A stretch of DNA of 64,000 nt from Streptomyces sp. NBC_00490 (GTDB lineage: Bacteria; Actinomycetota; Actinomycetes; Streptomycetales; Streptomycetaceae), in assembly GCF_036013645.1 (NCBI RefSeq), contig NZ_CP107869.1:806001-870000 (forward strand), in the 5' to 3' direction. Of the stretch, positions 25,496 through 34,820 are shown one piece after another (position 1 is the stretch's first letter; every line of letters begins with the position of its first letter). The notes under the pieces were generated by a model that did not search any database, was not told the DNA's origin, and was given only the letters and a program-made list of their open reading frames with translations. Both the position numbers and the translations under genes were made by a program.

Positions 25496-27493
25496 GTGCA
25501 GACCAACCCCCACACCACCCGCTTACGCCGTCTCACCCGCACCCTCCCCACGCTCATCACGGCCGTTCTCGTCGCCTGTCTGCTGTCCTGGACGGGGAGC
25601 TCCCCCGCCCAGGCCGCGCCGGGTGACGGCTCGGTCTCCGACCCGAACATCGACTACGTCGGGCGCTGGGACACCAGCGCCGGCACGGCGGCGGTGCCCT
25701 CCTGGACCGGTGCCTATCTGCAGACGGCCTTCACCGGCACCACGGTGAAGGTCAAGGCGAGAGACGCGGTCAACCTGTACGCCAGCATCGACGGCGGCCC
25801 CGACGTCTTCCATCCCGGCGTGCGCGGCACGGTGAACCTCACTCCCCAGCCGTTGTCCGCCGGCACCCACACCCTGCGCATTTCGTACCGCTCCGGCGAC
25901 ACCGTCTTCCAGGGCCTGGTGCTGGACCCCGGTGCGCGCACGGTGGCGCCGAACATCCCGTCCCGGCTCGTCGAGTTCGTCGGCGACTCCATCACCGCCG
26001 GCGCGCTCACGGACCGGCTCGCACTGGACTCGTACGCCTGGAAGACCGGCGAGCAACTGGGGGCGCGCCACACCCAGATCGCCCGGTCCGGCTACTGCCT
26101 CGTCGCCCAGTCCGGATGCACGGGCCTTGGCACGCAGTTCTTCAGGACGGCGAGCACGGGCAGCCAGAACTGGGACTTCTCCCGCTACCGGGCGGACGCC
26201 GTCGTCATCAACCTGGGCACCAACGACATCGGCCACGGCGTGACCGGCGCCGCCTTCCAGTCGGCGTACACCAAGTTCCTCACCGACCTGCGTGCCACCT
26301 ACCCGAGCGCGCGTCTGTTCGCCGTGCAGACGCTCAAGAAGCGCTACGTCAACGAGACCAGGGCCGCGGTCACCGCCCGCACCAACGCCGGTGACAGTGG
26401 GGTGCACTACGTCGACACCACGGGCTGGCTGACCGACGGCACCGACTACGAGGACGGCAACGGGCATCCCAACGAGGCGGGCCACACCAAGTTCGCGAAC
26501 CGTCTCGCCCCCGTCATCGCCGCCCGGCTCGGCGACCCCGCGGCCACTCTGGCGGCCGCTCCCGGCCAGCCCGGCGACCCGAACATCAAGTTCGTGGGGC
26601 GCTGGGACACCAGGACCGCCACCGCCTACACCCCGTACTGGGCGGGCGCCTACTACAGGGTCGGCTTCACCGGCCGGACCGTCCAGCTCAAGCAGCGCGG
26701 GACGATCGACTTCTGGGCGCGGATCGACAACGGCCCGGTGAAGTTCTACGACGATGTCAAGGGGACGGTGAACCTGACGCCCTCCCCGCTGTCCGCCGGC
26801 AATCACGCGCTTCAGGTCAACTACCAGGTGGTCGCCGGTTCCTACCGGGGCGACGCCGTCTTTCAGGGACTGGTCCTCGACAGTGGGGCCACGACGTTCG
26901 CACCGCCGGCGCCGGGCAAGCTGGTCGAGTTCGTCGGCGACTCGATCACGGTGGGGACGACGTCGTCGCAGAACGCCCGCACCGCGTACGGCTGGCTGAT
27001 CGGAGAACGACTCGGCACCGAGCACACCCAGATCGCCCAGGGCGGCGCCTGTCTGGTCGCCGCGGCGGACGGATGCGTCGGCCTGGAGCGGCAGTTCACC
27101 AAGCTCAACCCGAACGCGGACACCCCTGACTGGGACTTCTCCCGCTACCAGGCGAACGCGGTCGTCATCAACCTCGGCACCAACGACGTGGGCCACGCGG
27201 TCAGTTCCGCGCAGTTCCAGACGGCGTACACCAGCCTGCTGCGCAAGGTCCGCGCGGCGTACCCGCAGGCGTGGATCTTCGCGTTGGAGACCTTCCGCGG
27301 CCGATACGTCCCGCAGACACAGGCGGCGGTCCAGGCGGTCGTGGCCGGCGGCGACTCCCGGGTCTCCTTCGTCGACACCACCGGCTGGCTGGGGTCGGGC
27401 GACCTGACGGACTCGGTCCACCCCAACGACCAGGGGCACCGCGTCATCGCGGACCGGCTGGCGCCGATCATCGCGGCGCGGATCGGGATGTGA
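25496..27493 (+). CDS. Secreted tandem SGNH/GDSL carbohydrate-esterase-like protein
   Basis: A 665-residue protein with a signal peptide (about residues 1-35, cut near AQA-AP). Two similar units follow, about 40-350 and 355-664. Each has a beta-sandwich (YVGRWDTSAGTAAVPSW / FVGRWDTRTATAYTPYW) and an SGNH hydrolase with LVEFVGDSIT, VVINLGTND and a C-terminal HPN histidine. This is the CE2-type layout of acetyl-xylan/glucomannan esterases; both units keep Ser, Gly, Asn and His. The GTG at 25496 with AGGGA upstream is preferred to the ATG at 25478, which lies only four bases after the CebR-type operator. Induction by cello-oligosaccharides is inferred. Confidence 0.85.
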   Translation: MQTNPHTTRLRRLTRTLPTLITAVLVACLLSWTGSSPAQAAPGDGSVSDPNIDYVGRWDTSAGTAAVPSWTGAYLQTAFTGTTVKVKARDAVNLYASIDGGPDVFHPGVRGTVNLTPQPLSAGTHTLRISYRSGDTVFQGLVLDPGARTVAPNIPSRLVEFVGDSITAGALTDRLALDSYAWKTGEQLGARHTQIARSGYCLVAQSGCTGLGTQFFRTASTGSQNWDFSRYRADAVVINLGTNDIGHGVTGAAFQSAYTKFLTDLRATYPSARLFAVQTLKKRYVNETRAAVTARTNAGDSGVHYVDTTGWLTDGTDYEDGNGHPNEAGHTKFANRLAPVIAARLGDPAATLAAAPGQPGDPNIKFVGRWDTRTATAYTPYWAGAYYRVGFTGRTVQLKQRGTIDFWARIDNGPVKFYDDVKGTVNLTPSPLSAGNHALQVNYQVVAGSYRGDAVFQGLVLDSGATTFAPPAPGKLVEFVGDSITVGTTSSQNARTAYGWLIGERLGTEHTQIAQGGACLVAAADGCVGLERQFTKLNPNADTPDWDFSRYQANAVVINLGTNDVGHAVSSAQFQTAYTSLLRKVRAAYPQAWIFALETFRGRYVPQTQAAVQAVVAGGDSRVSFVDTTGWLGSGDLTDSVHPNDQGHRVIADRLAPIIAARIGM

Positions 27494-27802
27494 GGCAGGG
27501 CCGGGGCCGCCGGACCGCGACGCGCAGGCGGACGCCTCCGCTGCCTGCGCGGACGTGTCCGGCCCAGCCCCGGCCCATGCCCCGACAGGCTGTCGTGAGT
27601 GGCGTCAGGGTGTGTCATCAATCCATGGCCACTGTCACAGCCGTGCCACAGGACTCGGCCGCAACTGCTGGGCGTACAACTTCTGTTGAAGGTCGCCGGT
27701 CTCATCTGCGGCAAAGGCGGTAAGCCGTGCGTGACCGGCACGGCGTGCTGCCTGGCTGATGAGGCTGCGGCAACGACGCAGCGCCACACAAGGGGGACTC
27801 TC
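27494..27802. other. Intergenic region with a hairpin
   Basis: These 309 bases hold the 27521-27551 hairpin just after the esterase gene; the promoter of the FG-GAP gene must lie between it and 27803. No other gene is seen. Confidence 0.5.
27521..27551. terminator. Hairpin terminator after the SGNH gene
   Basis: CGCGCAGGC pairs with GCCTGCGCG across a 13-base loop, 28 bases after the stop codon. Confidence 0.6.
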
Positions 27803-29272
27803 ATGCGCTCCACACGCGCCGCTTTCCTGGCGGTAGCCCTGCTCGGCGTCACCGGCACCGCGATCGTCGGCGGGCCCGCCTGGGCGGCACAGGGCGCCCA
27901 GCGCGCCGGCACGGTGGCCCACGACGACTTCAACGGCGACGGTTATGCGGACCTGGTGACCGCGGCACCCGCCGCGACGGTGGGTGGCAAGCCCGGGGCC
28001 GGGTTCGTCTCCGTGCTCTACGGCTCGTCCCAGGGCGTCGACACCGCCAAGAAGGTGGTCCTGACACAGAGTTCGGCCGGGGTGCCTGGCAGCCCGGAGG
28101 CCCATGACGCCTTCGGCGCGGCCGTCACGTCCGCGGACCTCGACGGCGACGGATATGCCGATCTTGCCGTGGGAGTGCCCGGCGAGGACATCGGTGACGC
28201 CGTCGACGCGGGCAGCGTCACGGTCCTTTGGGGCTCGGCCCGCGGGCTGACCGGCACGAGTTCGTGGCTGCAGAGCGACACCCTGGGCGCGCCCAGCCCG
28301 CGGGAGGCCTACGGCAGCGGGCTCACGGCCGCCGACGTCGACGGCGACGGACGCCCGGAACTCGCCCACGTCAACGCGGAGGACTCCGTCTACGTGCACG
28401 ACTTCAGCGCCTCCCGCACGCCGGAGAACCCCGAGCAGCTCTACGGTGTGCCCACGCAGGACGGCTTCCGGCCCAGCGGTCTGACCGGCGCCGACTACGA
28501 CAAGGACGGCTATGCCGATCTCGTGGTCACCGGCACCGCGCCGAGGCTGGAGTTCGTGCAGAGCCACTCGGTCCTGTTGCGCGGTTCCGCGGACGGACTG
28601 GAACTGGACCGCTCCTTCGCCGGAGGCTCGGTGGGCGTCTCCGGTGACATCAACAAGGACGGATACCCCGACCTCGTGCTGGGCGACCCCCGCATCCTGG
28701 AGCACGGCGAGTGGGACCTGTCCCCGGGCAGCGTCTCCGTGCGCTACGGCAGCCCGGACGGCCTGTTCGGCTCCCACCCGCAGACGCCGGATCAGATCTT
28801 CGAACAGGGCAGGGGCGGCCTCGGCGGCAGCTCCGAAGTCGGCGATCAGTTCGGTGCCGACCTCAGCCTCGGCGACGTCAACGGCGACGGATACCTCGAC
28901 CTGGCGATCGGCTCCCCGGGCGAGAGCATCGGCGACCTGGCGGACGTGGGCGCGGTGTGGCTGCTGCGCGGTTCGGCACGGGGACTGGGGACGGCCGGCT
29001 CGCAGAACTTCAACCAGAACACCGCCGGCGTGCCGGGTGCGTCCGAGGCGGGCGACCGCTTCGGTGCGCAGGCGCGGCTGATCGACTCCGACCGCGATGG
29101 CCACGCCGAACTCGTCGCCACGGCTCCCTACGAGAACGACTCCGCAGGCTTCGCCTGGGTGCTCGACGGCACGGCGTCGGGCGTGACGACCAACGGTTCC
29201 TGGTCCTTCGGTGCCGCCGCACTCGGCGCATCACAGGACAACGCCTACTTCGGATCCGTCCTCGGCAAGTAG
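27803..29272 (+). CDS. Secreted FG-GAP/VCBS repeat protein (integrin-alpha-like propeller)
   Basis: A 489-residue protein. The signal peptide is [20 protein letters not shown], cut near AWA-AQ. Seven calcium-binding repeats follow, recognised by their DxDxDGxxD loops: [54 protein letters not shown] and DSDRDGHAE, each followed by a G-S-V-x-Y/W-G strand. Seven units make a closed propeller, similar to integrin alpha heads. The role outside the cell (adhesion, scaffold) is unknown. The ATG follows AGGGGGA; a frame open further upstream is not conserved. Confidence 0.85.
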   Translation: MRSTRAAFLAVALLGVTGTAIVGGPAWAAQGAQRAGTVAHDDFNGDGYADLVTAAPAATVGGKPGAGFVSVLYGSSQGVDTAKKVVLTQSSAGVPGSPEAHDAFGAAVTSADLDGDGYADLAVGVPGEDIGDAVDAGSVTVLWGSARGLTGTSSWLQSDTLGAPSPREAYGSGLTAADVDGDGRPELAHVNAEDSVYVHDFSASRTPENPEQLYGVPTQDGFRPSGLTGADYDKDGYADLVVTGTAPRLEFVQSHSVLLRGSADGLELDRSFAGGSVGVSGDINKDGYPDLVLGDPRILEHGEWDLSPGSVSVRYGSPDGLFGSHPQTPDQIFEQGRGGLGGSSEVGDQFGADLSLGDVNGDGYLDLAIGSPGESIGDLADVGAVWLLRGSARGLGTAGSQNFNQNTAGVPGASEAGDRFGAQARLIDSDRDGHAELVATAPYENDSAGFAWVLDGTASGVTTNGSWSFGAAALGASQDNAYFGSVLGK

Positions 29273-29565
29273 TCAGGGCAATCGCGGGCCGTCGTAGAAC
29301 TGCTGGAAAACGCCGTCGGCAGGCCGCAGCCTCGGCCTGCCCGGCGGCGAGGGCGCCCCGGAGGCAGCCGTCCACATCGCACCCGACGGACGGCTGCCGC
29401 CGGCGCCCGGGCCGAAAGAGTGTCGCCCCCGGGATTGCGTGCGCCTGTCGTCGGCCCTCCTGGGTGAGAGCGCGGCACGTGGGTACTTGGGTTCCGCCGT
29501 CCTGCCCGCACGCGTGCCGGGACTGTCGTCATGGCACGCCGAAACGCTGCAAGGAGCCGAACGCC

Positions 29566-31224
29566 GTGACCGACGTCTCGAGCATGGGATCCCCCTCGGA
29601 CGACCCCCGCCCGGTTCTCACCGACCGGCAGGGGCACCCCGTCTACGACAACCAGAACCAGCGCACGGTCGGCGCGCGCGGCCCGGCCACCCTGGAGAAC
29701 TACCACTTCCTGGAGAAGATCAGCCACTTCGACCGCGAGCGGATACCGGAGCGTGTCGTGCACGCGCGCGGTGTGACCGCCTTCGGCTTCTTCGAGTCGT
29801 ACGGGGCCTGGGGCGACGAGCCGATCAGCCGGTTCACCCGGGCGAAGCTGTTCCAGGAGCGCGGCAAGCGCACCGACGTGGCGGTGCGGTTCTCCACGGT
29901 GATCGGCGGCCGCGACTCCTCCGAGTCGGCCCGCGACCCGCGCGGCTTCGCCGTGAAGTTCTATACGGAGGACGGGAACTGGGACCTGGTCGGCAACAAC
30001 CTGGGAGTCTTCTTCATCCGTGACGCCGTGAAGTTCCCCGACGTCATCCACGCGCTCAAGCCGGACCCCGTCTCCCACGAACAGAAGCCGGCCCGCATCT
30101 TCGACTTCATGTCGCAGACTCCCGAGAGCATGCACATGCTGGTCAACCTCTTCAGTCCGCGGGGCATCCCCGCGGACTACCGGCACATGCAGGGCTTCGG
30201 CGTGAACACCTACAAGTGGGTCGACGCCGAGGGCCGCACCGTCCTCGTCAAGTACCACTGGATGCCCAAGCAGGGCGTACGCAGCATGACCGAGGAAGAC
30301 GCGGCGAACGTACAGGCCGATGAACTGGGCCACGCCACCAAGGACTTGTACGAGGCGATCCGCCGGGGCGAGTACCCGGAGTGGGAGCTGCTCGTGCAGA
30401 TGATGGAGGACGGCGAGCACCCGGAGCTGGACTTCGATCCGCTCGACGACACCAAGACGTGGCCTGAGCAGGAGTTCCCGCCCAGGCCGGTGGGCCGCCT
30501 GGTCCTCGACCGCACGGTCGACAACTACTTCGCCGAGAACGAGCAGATCGCCTTCGGTACCGGTGTCCTGGTCGACGGCCTCGACTTCTCCGACGACAAG
30601 ATGCTGATCGGGCGGACCTTCTCGTACAGCGACACCCAGCGTTACCGCGTCGGCCCGAACTACCTCCAGCTGCCGGTCAACCAGGCCAAGAACGCGGAGG
30701 TGCGCACCAACCAGCGCGACGGCTTCATGGCGTACGACAACCGGGCGGCGAACGAGAACCCGGAGGTCAACTACGAGCCGTCGATCACGGGTGGACTGCG
30801 GGAGGCCCAGTACCCGACCCATGACGAGCAAGGGCCCGAGATCCGGGGCCGGTTGACCCGCAAGCGGATCCCGCGCACCAACGACTACCTCCAGGCCGGT
30901 CAGCGCTACCTGCTGATGGAGGAGTGGGAACGGGACGACCTCGTGCACAATTTCGTCAACCTGATCTCCCAGTGCGACCGGACGGTCCAGGAGCGCATGG
31001 TCTGGCACTTCCTGCTGGTGGAGAACGACCTCGGGCTACGGGTCGGCGAGGGGCTGGGCATCGCCCCCTCCGACGTAGCGCATCTGGAGCCACTGGCGGA
31101 CCAGACGCTGACGGACGAGGACCGCAAGCGCCTGGAACACCTGGGGAACAACCCGCCCCGCGACGTCTCCGGTCTGACCATGACGCACTGCGTACCGGAC
31201 GAACGGCACGTGGTGACCCGGTGA
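29566..31224 (+). CDS. Haem catalase (monofunctional)
   Basis: A 552-residue catalase converting H2O2 to water and oxygen. The catalytic histidine is in [17 protein letters not shown] (about residue 66), the distal asparagine in [14 protein letters not shown] (about 142), and the proximal haem tyrosine in [12 protein letters not shown] (about 355). Other landmarks are [10 protein letters not shown] and HWMPKQG. It is longer than small-subunit enzymes of about 485 residues but lacks the C-terminal flavodoxin-like domain of large ones. The GTG start follows AAGGAG by nine bases. A katG gene lies 18 kb away. Confidence 0.93.
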   Translation: MTDVSSMGSPSDDPRPVLTDRQGHPVYDNQNQRTVGARGPATLENYHFLEKISHFDRERIPERVVHARGVTAFGFFESYGAWGDEPISRFTRAKLFQERGKRTDVAVRFSTVIGGRDSSESARDPRGFAVKFYTEDGNWDLVGNNLGVFFIRDAVKFPDVIHALKPDPVSHEQKPARIFDFMSQTPESMHMLVNLFSPRGIPADYRHMQGFGVNTYKWVDAEGRTVLVKYHWMPKQGVRSMTEEDAANVQADELGHATKDLYEAIRRGEYPEWELLVQMMEDGEHPELDFDPLDDTKTWPEQEFPPRPVGRLVLDRTVDNYFAENEQIAFGTGVLVDGLDFSDDKMLIGRTFSYSDTQRYRVGPNYLQLPVNQAKNAEVRTNQRDGFMAYDNRAANENPEVNYEPSITGGLREAQYPTHDEQGPEIRGRLTRKRIPRTNDYLQAGQRYLLMEEWERDDLVHNFVNLISQCDRTVQERMVWHFLLVENDLGLRVGEGLGIAPSDVAHLEPLADQTLTDEDRKRLEHLGNNPPRDVSGLTMTHCVPDERHVVTR

Positions 31225-31268
31225 CCGGCTGATCCGTCGGGCTGTCCACCAAGAGGGGAGGCCGGGCC

Positions 31269-31379
31269 GTGGTCGTTTCGATCCATGACGTGCACCCGAC
31301 GCGGCGTACGCCGCGGGTGACGTACGCGCTGGGCCGGTACACAACCGGCCGGCGCCATGGCGCGGGGCCGCGGCCGTGA
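31269..31379 (+). CDS. Possible 36-residue leader/upstream ORF coupled to the phosphatase
   Basis: GTG at 31269 has an ideal GAGGGGAG eight bases before it and reads MVVSIHDVHPTRRTPRVTYA onward for 36 residues; its TGA overlaps the phosphatase GTG (GTGA). The product is basic and matches nothing I know. The phosphatase itself has no clear Shine-Dalgarno, so it may depend on translation of this ORF. A 14-base palindrome (31301-31314) lies inside it. Confidence 0.4.
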   Translation: MVVSIHDVHPTRRTPRVTYALGRYTTGRRHGAGPRP

Positions 31380-32575
31380 GCGCCGAAGCGCTCGGTCGGG
31401 CGCTGAGCCGACTGCTGGAGGACAGCCACACAGCCGCGTTCGAACAACTCCCCGGTCTCCTCGAGGCCGCCGCTCGGGGCGCGGGCGCCGGCGGAGCGCG
31501 GTTGTTCGTGGCGGACCTCCAGGAGGACGTGCTGCGGGAGATCACCGGCGTCGGAGTGGATGCCGGGCGCGGCGGACAGGAGGCGCGCATCGAGGGCACG
31601 CTGCCCGGCCGCGCCTACCAGACGCTACTGATCACCACCGCACCCATGGGCGGCGTCTGCTGGGCCCCTGTGCTCGACGGCGCCGAACGCCTGGGTGTGC
31701 TGCGCGTCGACCCGGCCCCCGGCACCACCGCCCTCCCCGACGTGGACGTCGTGCGGGCGCTGGCCTCGATGGCCGGGTTGCTGCTGATCTCCAAGCGCAG
31801 CAACAGCGACGCCCACGCCCGCCTCACCCGCACGCGGCGCATGAGCGTGCCGGCGGAGATGCAGTGGGCGCTGATGCCGCCGCGCACCTTCGCCAACGAC
31901 CGCCTCACGGTCAGCGCGGTGATGGAGCCCGCCTATCAGGTGGCCGGCGATGCCTTCGACTACGCCATCGCCGGCGACGTCGCGCACCTCGCGGTCTTCG
32001 ACGCCATGGGCCACGACACCGCGGCCGGCCTGACCGCGTCGCTGGCCATGGCCACCTGCCGCAGCCACCGCCGCTCGGGCAGTCCGCTCGCCGCCGCCAG
32101 TCATGCCATCGAGGACAACCTGGTGCGGCAGTTCGGCCACAGCCGCTACGCCACCGGCATCCTCGCCGACCTCGATCTGACCACCGGACAGCTCAGCTGG
32201 GTCAACCGCGGGCATCTGCTGCCGGTGATCATCCGCGGCCGGCGCTGGGTGACCACTCTGCGCTGTGCACCGGCCGGGCCCATGTGCGCCGGGTTCGGCC
32301 TGCGCACCGACGTGTGCGTCGACCAACTGGAGCCCGGGGACCGGCTGCTGCTGTTCACCGACGGGATCACCGAAGCCCGCGACAGGAACGGCGAGCTGTT
32401 CGGCGTGGAGCGTTTCACCGACTTCATCATCCGCCACCACGCCGACGGCTTGCCCGTCGCGGAAACCCTGCGCCGCCTCATCCATGCCGTCCTCGACCAC
32501 CATGACGGTCGCCTGGACGACGACGCCACCGTCCTGTCCTGCCAATGGCACGGGAAGCCGCCGAACGCGGCATGA
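31376..32575 (+). CDS. SpoIIE-type (PP2C) serine/threonine phosphatase, paralogue 2
   Basis: A 399-residue protein, alignable along its length with the phosphatase at 15262-16506. It has a degenerate GAF-like sensor at about residues 15-150 and a SpoIIE domain at about 165-390 with VAGDAFDY, FDAMGHDTAAG, FTDGITEA and DDDATVL metal sites intact. The shared segment ISKRxSxDxxARLxRT just before the catalytic domain shows close kinship. Its likely role is dephosphorylating an anti-anti-sigma factor. It starts at GTG in overlap with a tiny ORF, and no sigma or anti-sigma gene is adjacent. Confidence 0.88.
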   Translation: MSAEALGRALSRLLEDSHTAAFEQLPGLLEAAARGAGAGGARLFVADLQEDVLREITGVGVDAGRGGQEARIEGTLPGRAYQTLLITTAPMGGVCWAPVLDGAERLGVLRVDPAPGTTALPDVDVVRALASMAGLLLISKRSNSDAHARLTRTRRMSVPAEMQWALMPPRTFANDRLTVSAVMEPAYQVAGDAFDYAIAGDVAHLAVFDAMGHDTAAGLTASLAMATCRSHRRSGSPLAAASHAIEDNLVRQFGHSRYATGILADLDLTTGQLSWVNRGHLLPVIIRGRRWVTTLRCAPAGPMCAGFGLRTDVCVDQLEPGDRLLLFTDGITEARDRNGELFGVERFTDFIIRHHADGLPVAETLRRLIHAVLDHHDGRLDDDATVLSCQWHGKPPNAA

Positions 32576-32628
32576 GCCAGGACCTGTCTCGAAGTCCGGC
32601 TCTTTTGATCCTGTGAAAAGATCACGGG

Positions 32629-33039
32629 ATGCTGCGACTAACCGACTTCATCATCGACTGCCCGGACACGATGAAACTGGCAGCCTTCTACTCCGAGGTA
32701 GTGGGACTGCCGGTCAAGCAGGACAGCAACGAGAACTGGGCCGGTATCCGGTTCGGCGAGCTCGAACTGGCCTTTGTCCAGGTGGATGACTACCGCGCTC
32801 CGCAGTGGCCCGACAGCGCGCATCCCAAGCAGTTCCACCTCGACTTCGAAGTCGACGACATCGAGGCCGAACAGCGCCGCGTCCTGGCCCTCGGCGCGAC
32901 CCTGAAGCAGGACCACACCGACCCCGACGGCTACGGCTTCCGCGTCTACACCGATCCCATCGGCCACCCCTTCTGTCTCTGCCGCAACAAGGGTGTCGTC
33001 TGGACCGATCAGGGCCTCATCTGGCCCACGCAGGGGTAG
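32629..33039 (+). CDS. VOC-family (glyoxalase-like) protein
   Basis: A 136-residue protein with two beta-alpha-beta-beta-beta modules of the vicinal-oxygen-chelate fold: RLTDFIIDCPDTMKLAAFYS, then HPKQFHLDFEVDDIEAEQRR and TDPIGHPFCLCR. Putative metal residues are the histidine in FHLDF and acidic residues near the C-terminus. Members include glyoxalase, dioxygenases and antibiotic-binding proteins; no specific function can be chosen. The short leader (ACGGG) gives only weak evidence for translation signals. Confidence 0.8.
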   Translation: MLRLTDFIIDCPDTMKLAAFYSEVVGLPVKQDSNENWAGIRFGELELAFVQVDDYRAPQWPDSAHPKQFHLDFEVDDIEAEQRRVLALGATLKQDHTDPDGYGFRVYTDPIGHPFCLCRNKGVVWTDQGLIWPTQG

Positions 33040-33104
33040 CGGACGGGGGCACTCCCCGGGCGACACGAGGGTGCTTCCTGCCGTCGGCCCGCTGGGCACG
33101 GCAT

Positions 33105-33146
33105 CGGTCCGGCCCGGCACCGCGGTTGCGGTGCCGGGCCGGACCG
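33105..33146. terminator. Very strong bidirectional terminator
   Basis: GGTCCGGCCCGGCACCGC pairs perfectly with its complement around a GGTT loop, between the convergent VOC and rpmJ genes. The stem is at least 18 pairs. Confidence 0.88.
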
Positions 33147-33164
33147 GTGTTGCGGCTCAGAATG

Positions 33165-33287
33165 TCAGCCCTGGCGGGCCTTGAAGCGCGGGTCCTTCTT
33201 GTTGAGCACGAAGGTGACGCCCCGTCGGCGCACCACCTGGGCGCCGGACTTGGCCTTCAACGAGCGCAGGGACTTCCGCACCTTCAT
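33165..33287 (-). CDS. rpmJ: 50S ribosomal protein L36, zinc-free (type B) form
   Basis: A 40-residue protein, [20 protein letters not shown] then [20 protein letters not shown]. The C-x2-C...C-x4-H zinc ligands of ordinary L36 are missing, so this is the C-minus paralogue normally used when zinc is scarce. It is basic, short and full-length. An RBS (GGAGGAGACGG) precedes the ATG. It lies with C-minus L31 and an L33 on the same strand, the usual zinc-starvation set. Confidence 0.9.
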   Translation of the reverse strand: MKVRKSLRSLKAKSGAQVVRRRGVTFVLNKKDPRFKARQG

Positions 33288-33323
33288 AGCCGTCTCCTCC
33301 CGGGGATCGAACGAGGTCCGCTG

Positions 33324-33584
33324 TCAGGCGCGGACGGGAGTGGTGGCGCCGTAGCGCCTTTGGAAGCGCTCCACGCGGCCCGCGGTGTCCACGACCCGTG
33401 AGGTGCCGGTGTAGAACGGGTGGCTCGCCGACGAGATCTCGACGTCGACGACCGGGTACGTGCCGCCGTCCTCCCACTGGACCGTGCGCTCCGCGTGAAT
33501 GGTGGAGCGGGTCAGCAGGTGGAAGCCTGCCGCGCGGTCACGGAAGACGACCGGGCGGGATTCGGGGTGGATGCCGTGCCTCAT
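33324..33584 (-). CDS. rpmE2: 50S ribosomal protein L31 type B (zinc-free)
   Basis: An 86-residue protein, [20 protein letters not shown] at the start, with [20 protein letters not shown] and VERFQRRYG near the end, the signature of type B L31. The C-x-C and CxxC zinc ligands of type A are absent. These proteins replace zinc-bound L31 on the 50S subunit and release zinc for other use; in Streptomyces the set is normally repressed by Zur. No clear Zur box is visible in the small gaps here. Confidence 0.93.
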   Translation of the reverse strand: MRHGIHPESRPVVFRDRAAGFHLLTRSTIHAERTVQWEDGGTYPVVDVEISSASHPFYTGTSRVVDTAGRVERFQRRYGATTPVRA

Positions 33585-33633
33585 GGGGTGGCCTTTCTGG
33601 TGCTGCCGACGGGGAGCCGCGAAAAAGCGGGTG

Positions 33634-33798
33634 TCAGCGTTCTTCTCGGAAGAGGACGTGCGCGCCGACCTGCGGGTCGTACTTGCGCAGGACCATTCGG
33701 TCGGGATCGTTCAGACGGTTCTTGCGGGTCACGTAGGTGACTCCGGTACCGGCCGTCGACTTCAGCTTGACGACGGCGCGTGTGGTGCTGCGTGCCAT
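33634..33798 (-). CDS. rpmG: 50S ribosomal protein L33 (zinc-free type)
   Basis: A 54-residue protein, [20 protein letters not shown], then [20 protein letters not shown]. The two CxxC zinc motifs of the zinc-bound form are replaced, as in other C-minus L33 proteins. It is the first gene of the minus-strand trio rpmG-rpmE2-rpmJ. GGAAGGAG precedes the ATG. L28, S14 and S18 paralogues that often share this operon are not in the window. Confidence 0.9.
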   Translation of the reverse strand: MARSTTRAVVKLKSTAGTGVTYVTRKNRLNDPDRMVLRKYDPQVGAHVLFREER

Positions 33799-34219
33799 GA
33801 GGTGCTCCTTCCGCCACCGCCCGAGCTCATTGACTCGGACATGTCAGACGACTACTTCAACAACGTCGGCATGTATCTCATTCCCGACGGTCACCGCTCT
33901 CACGGCGAAGAAAAACGTGGGGTGAAGGGCGGTCGCCTACGCGGCGAAACGCTCTGCGGGGCTTCAGCCGGACGATCGTCCCCGCAGGCACTAGATGAGG
34001 CCCGGGGACACTGTCCCCTTCACACCCACGCCGCCTTCAACACACCCTCCCCCGCCGGCATTCCCGACGCGGAGATGACGGCCGAAGGGGGTGGTCCGTC
34101 AGGGCACGGTGGCGGGAACGTCGATGTCGTCCGGGCCCGGCCGCTTGCCGGGCTGCGACGGGGTGCTCGGCGCCGTCGCGGACATCGCGGAGCAGATCGG
34201 TACGGCCCGCGCGACCCGC
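33799..34219. other. Intergenic stretch upstream of rpmG
   Basis: These 421 bases should contain the promoter of the zinc-free ribosomal trio on the minus strand. I find no convincing AT-rich Zur-type dyad. Open frames here are shadows without domains. Confidence 0.5.
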
Positions 34220-34687
34220 CTACGGCAGCCGGTCCTCCGGTACGACGTGCATCGCGGCCTCCTCCACGCCTGCCGCTCCCCCGTCGATGCCCTCATCCTC
34301 GGCGACGAGCTCCTTGGTGGTGTCCTCCCGCACGCCTTCGTCCGGTGCCACCAGGCGGCCGGCGCGCTCAATGCCGGCCTCCGGGTCGAGGGGTTCACCC
34401 TCCCCGTCGGGCAGGTCACCGATCTCGTCCCCCGGCGTCGCCTCCACGTCGGGGACCTCCTGGCCCAGGCGGTCATCCAAGGACTCGCCCTCGTGCTGCT
34501 CGGCCGCTGTCGTGCCCGTTTTGGTCACGCCCAAAGGCTTCTCCGGCGGCGAATAGCCCTCGTCCAACTGATCGTCGTAAGTGCGCTCGTCCACCGCGTC
34601 CTGGAGGTCCAGCGGGTTCGCGTCCTCCTGATCCTCGTTGCTGCCCGTGGGCTGGTAGACGTCGTCCGCCATGTCCGCATCACTCAT
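34220..34687 (-). CDS. Acidic DUF5709-family protein
   Basis: A 155-residue, highly acidic protein, rich in D, E and G with no cysteine and little hydrophobic core. Typical family text includes DDQLDEGYSPPEKPLGVTKT, then EQHEGESLDDRLGQEVPDVE and AGRLVAPDEGV. The composition suggests an intrinsically disordered protein. The function is unknown; relatives are common in Streptomyces near stress genes. The ATG at 34687 follows GGAGGCGATC. A GGGTAC box on the same strand 48 bases upstream hints at SigB-type control. Confidence 0.8.
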   Translation of the reverse strand: MSDADMADDVYQPTGSNEDQEDANPLDLQDAVDERTYDDQLDEGYSPPEKPLGVTKTGTTAAEQHEGESLDDRLGQEVPDVEATPGDEIGDLPDGEGEPLDPEAGIERAGRLVAPDEGVREDTTKELVAEDEGIDGGAAGVEEAAMHVVPEDRLP

Positions 34688-34718
34688 GATCGCCTCCGGA
34701 ACGTTTCTGATCATCTGT

Positions 34719-34740
34719 GGGTACGGAGTACCGAGTACCC
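34719..34740. promoter_or_regulatory. Inverted repeat with a SigB-like GGGTAC box
   Basis: GGGTAC (34719-34724) and GTACCC (34735-34740) face each other, 32 bases upstream of the DUF5709 gene. On the minus strand GGGTAC fits the -10 element of SigB-type promoters, but no good -35 lies at the right distance. Confidence 0.35.
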
Positions 34741-34820
34741 GGCGCATGACACATGGAGGACGAGCCCCGTGAGGGAGTGCGCGCCAAGACCAGGCACCGG
34801 CTCTTCCGACCCACCAGGAT

